Positions 6,473 through 11,568 of a DNA stretch of 11,568 nt are shown piece by piece (within the stretch, counting starts at the first letter, position 1; each line of letters begins with the position of its first letter). The stretch lies in NCBI GenBank assembly GCA_019313765.1, contig JAFDAP010000082.1:1-11568 (forward strand), given 5' to 3'. This DNA comes from Deltaproteobacteria bacterium (lineage in GTDB: Bacteria; Desulfobacterota; DSM-4660; Desulfatiglandales; Desulfatiglandaceae). The translations under genes and the position numbers were made by a program. Under the pieces are notes generated by a model. It ran no database searches and was not told where the DNA came from. It saw only the letters and a list, made by a program, of their open reading frames with translations.

Positions 6473-7182
6473 TTTTCCTTCAGACAAACAAAAGCCTCCT
6501 TGGCCGCCTCTTGTTCGGCCTCCTTTTTGCTCTTTCCCTTTCCTTCGGCTAATGTCTCCCCATTCAGGGTCAGCGCCACTTTAAAGGTTTTATCATGGGC
6601 GGGACCGTTTTCTTCCACCAGTTGATATTTCGGCAGGGTCTTGTAAGTCCTCTGCGTGTATTCCTGGAAAATGCTCTTATAATCATAGGTCATCTCGGGG
6701 GTGCCGACCTTTCCGAGTAACGGCGTAAACAACTTGCCAATCACCTCCAGGGCTGTGTCAAACCCTGCATCGAGATACAGGGCGCCGATCAGGGCTTCCA
6801 TTGTATTTGCAAGTATGGAAGGCTTTTCCCTTCCGCGGCTGTATTCCTCTCCCTTGCCCAGGAGCAGATACTCGCCCAATCCCAGCATCAGTGCTATCTG
6901 GTACAGACCGGCCTCATCCACCACCATGGCCCTGAATTTTGAAAGGTCGCCTTCTTCAGCATCCTCAAAGCGATTCATAAGGAGGTGGCTGATGGCCAGG
7001 TCAAGCACGGCATCCCCTAAGAATTCGAGACGCTCGTTATCTTTCAAATTTGAATCATCCTGTTCATTTACATAAGAGGCGTGTCGAAATGCCTGCGAGA
7101 GCAATTCGGGATAGGTAAAGGTATGGCCCAGTTTGTTGCTTAATTCCTCAAGCCTTGTCTTTTGTGTAGTCAAATCCACCAT
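6469..7182 (-). CDS. rnc: Ribonuclease III
   Basis: RNase III cleaves double-stranded RNA in rRNA precursors and in some mRNAs and antisense RNA duplexes. This 237-residue protein has the nuclease domain (about 5-155) with signature ERLEFLGDA (50-58) and a double-stranded RNA-binding domain at about 165-235, ending in a KGKSKKEAEQEAAKEA helix. Residues matching E. coli Glu38, Glu41, Asp45, Glu65 and Glu117 are seen as Glu50, Glu53, Asp57, Glu77 and Glu129. The Asp114 position is Asn126 (LANTMEAL), a substitution I believe also occurs in other bacterial RNase III proteins. It is the first gene of the rnc / radical SAM / era operon, divergent from pyrR. The ribosome site is poor: GGAG lies 12 bases from the ATG. 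Confidence 0.95.
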   Translation of the reverse strand: MVDLTTQKTRLEELSNKLGHTFTYPELLSQAFRHASYVNEQDDSNLKDNERLEFLGDAVLDLAISHLLMNRFEDAEEGDLSKFRAMVVDEAGLYQIALMLGLGEYLLLGKGEEYSRGREKPSILANTMEALIGALYLDAGFDTALEVIGKLFTPLLGKVGTPEMTYDYKSIFQEYTQRTYKTLPKYQLVEENGPAHDKTFKVALTLNGETLAEGKGKSKKEAEQEAAKEAFVCLKEK

Positions 7183-7218
7183 TCAAATATTTCACTCCGC
7201 GAAAATAAGTAAGTAGTC

Positions 7219-7257
7219 CCCCTGGATTGAAAAAGCAAAATAGCCTCCATCCAGGGG
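7219..7257 (-). repeat. 9-bp inverted repeat in the rnc leader
   Basis: CCCCTGGAT (7219-7227) and ATCCAGGGG (7249-7257) are perfect complements separated by 21 bases. No T-run follows on either strand, so this is not an intrinsic terminator. If rnc is transcribed from the weak promoter near 7268-7296, the hairpin lies in its 5' leader, where E. coli rnc carries RNase III autoregulatory structures. The stem is shorter than a usual RNase III substrate. It could equally be an operator in the divergent rnc-pyrR promoter region. Confidence 0.5.
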
Positions 7258-7267
7258 CATTTATCTT

Positions 7268-7296
7268 ATAAAACCTGCCATCCTTTTTCAAGTCAA
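7268..7296 (-). promoter_or_regulatory. Weak candidate sigma-70 promoter for the rnc operon
   Basis: On the minus strand TTGACT (7291-7296) is followed after 17 bases by TTTTAT (7268-7273), a four-of-six -10 match. A better -10 (TATAAG, 7265-7270) sits at a 20-base spacing, which is too wide. The call rests on the good -35 and the position upstream of rnc. Confidence 0.3.
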
Positions 7297-7333
7297 GAAA
7301 TCCTTACAAAAAGGTGGCCTTCCAATAATTTAC

Positions 7334-7362
7334 TTGACTTACTAAGCTTAACTTACTATAAA
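7334..7362 (+). promoter_or_regulatory. Sigma-70 promoter for pyrR
   Basis: TTGACT (7334-7339), a 17-base spacer and TATAAA (7357-7362) match the consensus at five of six positions in each box. Transcription would start at about 7368, leaving a leader of only about 21 bases before the ATG at 7390. Two direct copies of ACTTACT (7337-7343, 7351-7357) flank the spacer and could be an operator or chance. The leader is too short for a PyrR attenuator. Confidence 0.6.
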
Positions 7363-7389
7363 AATAGGTTTTTTTGCAGGAAAATTATC

Positions 7390-7938
7390 ATGAGCAAGAC
7401 AATCATCTTAAAAAAAGAGGACGTCTTTGACAGCATCGAAACGATAGCTGGTCAGATAGTAAAAAATAATAGTCCCATGGAAGATATAGTTCTTGTGGGT
7501 ATCCGGACCGGCGGCGCATTTTTGGCCTCCCGCCTTCAGAAGGCTATCGGCAGGCTGAGTTCACCTGCGCCACTTATAGGTATTCTTGACATTACCCTGT
7601 ATCGCGATGATTGGACAAGAATCGGCCCGGCTCCGGTCGTTGGAAAAACTGAATTGCCATTCTCCGTGGATAACAAGACGGTTGTCCTGGTTGATGATGT
7701 CCTCTTCACGGGAAGAACCGTCAGGGCGGCAATGGATGCACTTATGGATTACGGCCGCCCAAAAAAGATAGAGCTGGCTATCCTTGTAGACAGGGGAGAG
7801 GGTTGCAGGGAATTGCCCATCATGGCCAATTATGTAGGGGGTGTGTGGGATACTGCCCCGGACGAGACCATTAACGTCTACCTCAAGGAGGAGGGCTTTG
7901 ATGATCATGCGGCCATTGAAGGAAAAAGAGCGGCCTGA
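7390..7938 (+). CDS. pyrR: PyrR-family uracil phosphoribosyltransferase, RNA-binding residues apparently lost
   Basis: This 182-residue type I phosphoribosyltransferase matches PyrR over its length: LVGIRT (35-40), DITLYRDD (67-74), the PRPP-binding motif VLVDDVLFTGRT (99-110) and LVDRG (132-136). PyrR converts uracil and PRPP to UMP and, in Bacillus, binds pyr mRNA to cause attenuation. Compared with Bacillus PyrR from memory, the RNA-binding helix TRIAHE is ETIAGQ (17-22), the basic IRADYIGKN stretch is IMANYVGGV, and TRG near residue 41 is TGG. Together with a leader too short for an attenuator and no pyr genes nearby, this points to a salvage enzyme or a regulator acting differently. It is the first gene of a plus-strand operon; the next gene starts 2 nt after its stop. 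AGGA lies 8 bases before the ATG. Confidence 0.88.
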   Translation: MSKTIILKKEDVFDSIETIAGQIVKNNSPMEDIVLVGIRTGGAFLASRLQKAIGRLSSPAPLIGILDITLYRDDWTRIGPAPVVGKTELPFSVDNKTVVLVDDVLFTGRTVRAAMDALMDYGRPKKIELAILVDRGEGCRELPIMANYVGGVWDTAPDETINVYLKEEGFDDHAAIEGKRAA

Positions 7939-7940
7939 TC

Positions 7941-9134
7941 ATGCGCCCCCAAAAAAAATCAAAAAAGAAAAAATCATCTCCACCATCTCTCCCGGCCCCG
8001 GAAGAAGCCCTTTTAACGTCCCTGCTTCAAGATTTCGAAGATTCTGATCCTGCCCGGATTGTGGAAAAACTTCCTGACTCACGCCTTGCCCGAGTCCTTG
8101 TAGAGCGCCTGCCCTTGAACGACGGATCCACCATTCATTTGCTTACCGCCATACATGAGCGTTTTCAAGACAAACAGGTGCACAAGGCCATCAAACGGGT
8201 ATTGTTCAGGCTTGAAAAAATAGGAGTTACGGTCGAGGGGTTTAGTTCGGGAAAGGATAGAGCCCCTGCCGTTTTTATGCCGGCTGAAAGGGAAAAACCC
8301 GTCGCCCAACTCGGGCCGATTGACTCAAACGGGTTCCGTGCTGTTTTGATTGAATTGCACAGGGCCATGAAGGGCGTTGATTTGGGAGTGGGTCTTATCT
8401 CGGATGAGCATGGTATCCAGCAGTTTCTCTTCGCCAACTTCAGTAAGAAACGCACAAAGCAAATTAAGGAAGACCTGTCCCGGGATGTCGGCCCCTTAGT
8501 GGAGGCCTCTTTATCCCATGCCGCCACTGTACTTGAAAAGGCATACAGTCGCCACACGGAGATTCATTCGAACACTCCCGCCGAATACCTTGAACTAAGA
8601 CCGTGGTTACTGGAAAACGTTTCTCTCCTTGACCGGGCTATAATATATGATTCAGTGCCCGAGGGTTCGGTCCCTGAGGGGACTGTAACCGGTTCTCAAC
8701 TTGAAAAGTTATTCCAACACAGCTTATTTGAATCCTGGGTCGATGACTTTGAAAGCCTTAAGCCGTTCATGGAAGATATCCTGAAACTGGACGACAGTCC
8801 CATACTTCTCAATGATGCCCAAAAAGCAGACCGGGCCGGGGAAATTAAGAAAAAGGGCATTGAAGAACTCTTTCCCGCCCCTAAACGGGCCTTGCTAAAA
8901 AACAGGTTAGAGGAAATGGCCTACCTGTTCTTTAAACTTGGAGACGAAGAATCTGCTCGCCTTGCCTTAGCCACTGCCTTAACCGCGGAACAGGAGGACA
9001 CAATCCTTAAGCCCAACCCGCTGATTGAGTTCCTTTTTGATCGCAGCCTCAATTTCTATATGAACTCGGCAAAAAAGGCTGCCGAAGAATCAGACACTAA
9101 GGATGACGCCTCATCAGGTATCATCCTTCCATGA
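7941..9134 (+). CDS. Unknown 397-residue protein linked to pyrR
   Basis: I do not recognise this protein. It starts with a lysine-rich, probably disordered tail (residues 3-12 are mostly Lys/Ser) followed by a proline-containing linker. The rest is rich in Leu, Glu and Lys, with heptad-like helices that suggest a mainly helical cytoplasmic protein. There is no signal peptide, membrane segment, cysteine cluster or nucleotide-binding motif. A short tandem repeat SVPEG-SVPEG lies at about residues 238-247. The start lies 2 nt after the pyrR stop without a clear ribosome site of its own, so translational coupling to pyrR is likely. The codon style matches its neighbours. The long frame, tight spacing and absence of internal stops make it a real gene. 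Its function cannot be read from sequence or context. Confidence 0.8.
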   Translation: MRPQKKSKKKKSSPPSLPAPEEALLTSLLQDFEDSDPARIVEKLPDSRLARVLVERLPLNDGSTIHLLTAIHERFQDKQVHKAIKRVLFRLEKIGVTVEGFSSGKDRAPAVFMPAEREKPVAQLGPIDSNGFRAVLIELHRAMKGVDLGVGLISDEHGIQQFLFANFSKKRTKQIKEDLSRDVGPLVEASLSHAATVLEKAYSRHTEIHSNTPAEYLELRPWLLENVSLLDRAIIYDSVPEGSVPEGTVTGSQLEKLFQHSLFESWVDDFESLKPFMEDILKLDDSPILLNDAQKADRAGEIKKKGIEELFPAPKRALLKNRLEEMAYLFFKLGDEESARLALATALTAEQEDTILKPNPLIEFLFDRSLNFYMNSAKKAAEESDTKDDASSGIILP

Positions 9135-9190
9135 AACCTGAAGGAATGATTTCGAGAAGTTGTAGACCCTTTACATACTAGGAGGTTGTC

Positions 9191-9583
9191 ATGCCAAATA
9201 GCATTAGCGTAAAGACCGGTTCAAGGATTGAGATGGTGGATATCACCTCTTCCGTGCAAAAGGAGGTCTCAACGGCAGGCATTGCCGACGGGATTTGTGT
9301 GGTTTATGTGCCACATACCACGGCAGGCGTGACTATCAATGAGGGGGCTGACCCGGCTGTTTGTACGGATATCCTTCGAAAACTAAATGAACTGGTGCCC
9401 CCAAACGACGGGTATCGCCACATGGAAGGAAATGCAGACAGCCATATCAAGACATCATTGATAGGGAGTTCGGTCATGGTGATCGTTGAAAATGGCCGTC
9501 TGGTCCTCGGGACCTGGCAAAAGATCTTTTTCTGTGAATTCGACGGACCGAGATCGCGAAAGGTGTATGTCAGGGTAGGCTAA
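9191..9583 (+). CDS. yjbQ: YjbQ / UPF0047 family protein
   Basis: This 130-residue protein is a full-length member of the small YjbQ (UPF0047) family. Members have been annotated as secondary thiamine-phosphate synthase because some rescue thiE mutants when overproduced; the physiological role is unsettled. Family-typical residues are visible: VPHTTAGVTINE (40-51, with His42 and Glu51), Asp54, GYRHMEGNADSHIK (74-87, with His77 and His85) and the C-terminal LGTWQKIFFCEFDGP (105-119). The start has a strong ribosome site, AGGAGG, six bases upstream. It follows the unknown gene by 56 bases and may be part of the pyrR operon. No terminator follows; its TAA overlaps the stop codon of the convergent ATP-grasp gene. 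Confidence 0.93.
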   Translation: MPNSISVKTGSRIEMVDITSSVQKEVSTAGIADGICVVYVPHTTAGVTINEGADPAVCTDILRKLNELVPPNDGYRHMEGNADSHIKTSLIGSSVMVIVENGRLVLGTWQKIFFCEFDGPRSRKVYVRVG

Positions 9584-10437
9584 ACGAGAATCACCGATCC
9601 CGGGTCCAACCCGGTTTCCCCAAGCCACTCCCGGACGGCCTGATAAAGAAGGCCATAATAATCTTCCGACCCTCCGAGGCCCCGCCTGCCGAAAAAGTAA
9701 TTGATCTCAAGAAAAAAAGGGGCGGGATCATCCTTTGACATGGGAAACACGAAATCAATTGCTGCCAGATTAATTCCGGTTTTCCCTGAAAGGGACAGGA
9801 CCTGCTTCCTTCCCTTTTCCTGAAGGTCAGGCCTCCAGTGATGATCAATCATCGCGTCCCGGCTGATGGTTGTGATGACCTGTCCCGGTCTATTGGGACG
9901 CTTCCAGTAGGTAATCACCTGCCTCCCGATAATCACCGCCCTGAGTACATTTCCTTCAGACGGAATCAATTCCTGACTAACAAAACCGGGCAGGCCCGAA
10001 CTTTCCCTGAGGGCGAGGTAATCAAATGCCTTTGCCAGTGAGGGCATATCTTTTACAAAAAATACCCCGTCCGCCTCGTGGCTTTTGTCGTCCTTTATGA
10101 AAAAAGGCAGGTCATGGGGAAAGTCGTTTGAAGCCGGGTACGCTTTTTTGAATTCATCGACCGTCCGCCAGCGCAAAGTATCGGGATGCAAAAATCCGAA
10201 ATCTTTGAACTGGCGGCTCTGCCCCATTTTTCCCGGATACTTGAAACGCATTTCATAGGAAGGGAATACGGACGCACCGGAAACCGAACAGGCATTGTAA
10301 ATCTCCTGCGGGCACGTCTGTGGCAGGATAATGGCCTTTGCATTCCGAATCAGGTGGAGGTCGGCTGAATCAAGACGCCTGTCCCCGAGGATAACCTGAA
10401 CGTCCGTATCAAAACATGGATGAAAAGAAAGAATCAT
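9580..10437 (-). CDS. ATP-grasp (RimK-like) protein
   Basis: This 285-residue protein resembles ATP-grasp ligases of the RimK / glutathione synthetase type, which join a carboxylate to an amine or thiol through an acyl phosphate. The central part has PFFIKDDKSHEADGVFFV (about 111-128) as a lysine-containing nucleotide-binding region, FVSQELIP followed by GNVLRAVIIG (about 151-171), AAIDFVFP (about 223-230), and FFLEINYFFGRRGLGG (about 240-255) as the metal-binding Glu-x-Asn strand and following loop. The first 80 residues look like a pre-ATP-grasp domain. The substrate is unknown. The start has a good ribosome site (AAGGTG) close upstream. The gene is convergent with yjbQ and shares the bases CTAA with its stop. 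It appears monocistronic. Confidence 0.75.
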   Translation of the reverse strand: MILSFHPCFDTDVQVILGDRRLDSADLHLIRNAKAIILPQTCPQEIYNACSVSGASVFPSYEMRFKYPGKMGQSRQFKDFGFLHPDTLRWRTVDEFKKAYPASNDFPHDLPFFIKDDKSHEADGVFFVKDMPSLAKAFDYLALRESSGLPGFVSQELIPSEGNVLRAVIIGRQVITYWKRPNRPGQVITTISRDAMIDHHWRPDLQEKGRKQVLSLSGKTGINLAAIDFVFPMSKDDPAPFFLEINYFFGRRGLGGSEDYYGLLYQAVREWLGETGLDPGSVILV

Positions 10438-10500
10438 ATGATATCACCTTTCCTCAGATCTCTATAGCCGTCATGCTAAAGACATTCGAAGCGGAATACG

Positions 10501-10652
10501 AAATAAATCACAAATAGCAAATCACAAATCACAAACAAATTCCAATGACCAAAATTCGAAAATACAAACAATGATTTGTCATGGAAGGTTTTGGTCATTG
10601 AATATTGGAATTTGAGATTTATTTGTAATTTGGTGCTTGTGATTTGGGATTT
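10501..10652. repeat. Large imperfect inverted repeat (MITE-like or palindromic intergenic element)
   Basis: The left arm (10501-10554) and right arm (10589-10652) are imperfect reverse complements over about 55-60 bases. The innermost match is CCAATGACCAAAA against TTTTGGTCATTG, and the outer arms are built from repeated AAATCACAAAT-like units. About 34 bases separate the arms. Similar WNLEF/ICDLLF-encoding palindromes are common noncoding repeats in environmental anaerobe genomes, as far as I recall. I see no transposase and no clear target-site duplication. Translation of this region gives only a low-complexity aromatic-rich frame. Confidence 0.65.
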
Positions 10653-10711
10653 AAACCCCCAAATTATCATATCTCAGTTGTGAATTAGCTTAGCCTGAAG
10701 AATATGCCCTG

Positions 10712-10745
10712 CCCCTCTCGGTTCCGCAGGAGATGGGATTTTTTT
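10712..10745 (+). terminator. Orphan terminator-like hairpin upstream of fmdB
   Basis: CCCCTCTC (10712-10719) pairs with GAGATGGG (10730-10737) at seven of eight positions around a 10-base loop, followed by A and seven T (10739-10745). The nearest plus-strand gene upstream is yjbQ, ending 1.1 kb earlier, so the hairpin may end yjbQ read-through RNA or an unannotated short transcript. The fmdB promoter lies downstream of it, so it would not attenuate that promoter. Confidence 0.5.
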
Positions 10746-10802
10746 GCGAGGAACCCGTTCAAATGCCAACCATTAAGATCTCCACAATAATTGAGTGCAT
10801 GT

Positions 10803-10831
10803 TTGACTTTGAGCCCTAAAGTGACTAATAT
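10803..10831 (+). promoter_or_regulatory. Sigma-70 promoter for the FmdB-type gene
   Basis: TTGACT (10803-10808), a 17-base spacer and TAATAT (10826-10831) give a good promoter. Transcription should start near 10838, with GGAGG (10847-10851) nine bases before the ATG at 10861. Confidence 0.6.
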
Positions 10832-10860
10832 ATATTATCTTATTTCGGAGGATTAAGACA

Positions 10861-11106
10861 ATGCCAATCTTTGAATTCAGGTGCATGGACTGCGGCGATG
10901 TGTTTGAAAAACTGTTCATGAGTTCAGATGAAAAATGGGAGATGGTCTGTCCCCAGTGCAAATCCCAGTCCCTTGAGCGGGTGGTAAGCAGGACAAATTA
11001 TGCCATTGGTGACGGCCCCGGAGGGAACCAGCCCAAGATGACCACCAAACAGTGCGGTTCCTCAAACCAGTGCACAACCCTTGAACTGCCCGGATATTCA
11101 AGATGA
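10861..11106 (+). CDS. FmdB-family zinc-ribbon protein
   Basis: This 81-residue protein starts MPIFEFRCMDCG and has two CxxC pairs (Cys8/Cys11 and Cys30/Cys33) that should bind one zinc ion as a zinc ribbon. This is the pattern of the FmdB/FdsB putative regulatory family, named from methylotroph amide metabolism loci. Their molecular role is poorly defined, and regulation of transcription or protein contacts are both possible. The tail is glycine- and glutamine-rich with two more cysteines (Cys65, Cys71). Length and start are normal for the family. It has its own promoter and a strong ribosome site, so it probably begins a transcription unit that may include the small gene at 11291. Confidence 0.88.
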   Translation: MPIFEFRCMDCGDVFEKLFMSSDEKWEMVCPQCKSQSLERVVSRTNYAIGDGPGGNQPKMTTKQCGSSNQCTTLELPGYSR

Positions 11107-11290
11107 TGCGTTTTTTAACTACCGTGGTTCAACTGCCCATTTTTTGTGCGAACCCATTTAATAACCGTGGCCACTCCAGGTATTGCCCCTGGCCCCCGAC
11201 TCTTAGAGCCTACGACTCGGAGAGAAAATCGTTACCACAGAATGCAGACCCTCATGAGTGTTGGAGTGCCTTTGTGGCTGGATAGTTACA
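11107..11290 (+). other. Gap between the FmdB-type gene and the last gene
   Basis: No gene or RNA is recognised here. TAACTACCGTGG-like and TAATAACCGTGG-like sequences recur about 45 bases apart (about 11116-11127 and 11158-11170). A 5-bp stem CCAGG/CCTGG (11176-11192) lacks a T-run. A GC-rich patch at 11185-11225 does not fold as a tRNA. Confidence 0.35.
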
Positions 11291-11566
11291 ATGAATGAAA
11301 TAAAAAATAACACCCATCTCCAACATGAACTCGATGATGATGACAAGATTTACATCTCCGAAATTTTTCATGAAGATATCGTGCCGAGACTCATGATAAT
11401 GCACGCAAGAATCGGGAACATCAACTGTGAATTCGCGGGAGAGCAATATAAAAACTGGGTCATCGAGTTCAGATCGACTCGATCAGGTTTCGATATTGTT
11501 GACTTTGAGTATGATGAAAACTCAAGAAGTTTTGATCTGGCTCCCCGGCAATTAGTTGACATATAG
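11291..11566 (+). CDS. Small acidic protein of unknown function
   Basis: This frame encodes 91 residues from the ATG at 11291, with an acidic stretch LDDDDK near residues 16-21. It is followed by an alternating hydrophobic/polar pattern (NINCEFAGEQYKNWVIEF, then FDIVDFEYDE) that suggests a small alpha/beta fold. There is no signal peptide or metal motif. A start 11 codons earlier (11258) is possible but adds an atypical MLECLCGW leader. The ribosome site is weak in either case. I do not recognise the family. It may share the fmdB transcript across a 184-base gap. The stop is two bases from the window edge, and the bases after it (GGA) may begin the ribosome site of another gene. Confidence 0.65.
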   Translation: MNEIKNNTHLQHELDDDDKIYISEIFHEDIVPRLMIMHARIGNINCEFAGEQYKNWVIEFRSTRSGFDIVDFEYDENSRSFDLAPRQLVDI

Positions 11567-11568
11567 GA

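Noticed and set aside
7218..7230. CCCCTGGATTGA also occurs at 4404-4415
   Set aside because: A shared 12-mer is expected several times by chance in a window this size, and the contexts differ.
7363..7389. PyrR attenuator or binding loop before pyrR
   Set aside because: The predicted leader is about 21 bases and contains no hairpin or terminator.
8660..8690. Tandem SVPEG repeat in the unknown protein as a recoding or mobile signal
   Set aside because: It has only two short units with diverged codons; most likely a small local duplication in a loop.
10476..10670. 64-codon open frame on the minus strand
   Set aside because: It lies within the long inverted repeat, is low-complexity and aromatic-rich (WNLF, ICDLLF), has no ribosome site, and looks like a by-product of the repeat.
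11185..11225. GC-rich patch resembling an RNA arm or tRNA fragment
   Set aside because: No cloverleaf, no acceptor or T-arm pairing and no CCA end can be built from it.

Overview
The window looks like chromosomal DNA from a Gram-negative anaerobe, most probably a deltaproteobacterium (Desulfobacterota). The basis is a sigma-54-type two-component system with a strong -24/-12 promoter, a YjbQ and FmdB gene set, a PyrR homologue standing apart from pyr genes, and several unassigned proteins. This placement rests on gene content and remembered family resemblance, not on a search. There are no rRNA genes, tRNA genes, transposases or CRISPR arrays.

Layout. Bases 8-1297 (minus) hold a radical SAM enzyme with an uncharacterised N-terminal half. 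Divergent from it, 1511-4306 (plus) is a membrane histidine kinase and an NtrC-family sigma-54 activator. The 294 bases after the activator hold two matching 20-bp palindromes, a near-consensus sigma-54 promoter (4500-4516), and a perfect 10-bp hairpin with eight T about 70 bases beyond the promoter. I read this as a small RNA gene (about 4527-4596) controlled by the adjacent activator, comparable in layout to cbrAB-crcZ in pseudomonads or luxO-qrr1 in vibrios. This is the most interesting item in the window.

Bases 4601-7182 (minus) form an rnc / Elp3-like radical SAM / era operon whose genes are joined by ATGA overlaps. The era frame is broken in its KH domain by an apparent deletion of about 26 nt. 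The normal C-terminus can still be read in the next frame, so this is either an assembly error or a real lesion in a normally essential gene.

Bases 7390-9583 (plus) hold a pyrR homologue, an unknown 397-residue gene 2 nt downstream, and yjbQ. The PyrR keeps its PRPP site but appears to have lost the RNA-binding residues of the Bacillus protein. A convergent ATP-grasp gene (9580-10437, minus) shares overlapping stop codons with yjbQ. Next comes a 423-base gap with a large imperfect inverted repeat and an orphan terminator-like hairpin. The window ends with an FmdB-type zinc-ribbon gene and a small acidic unknown gene (plus).
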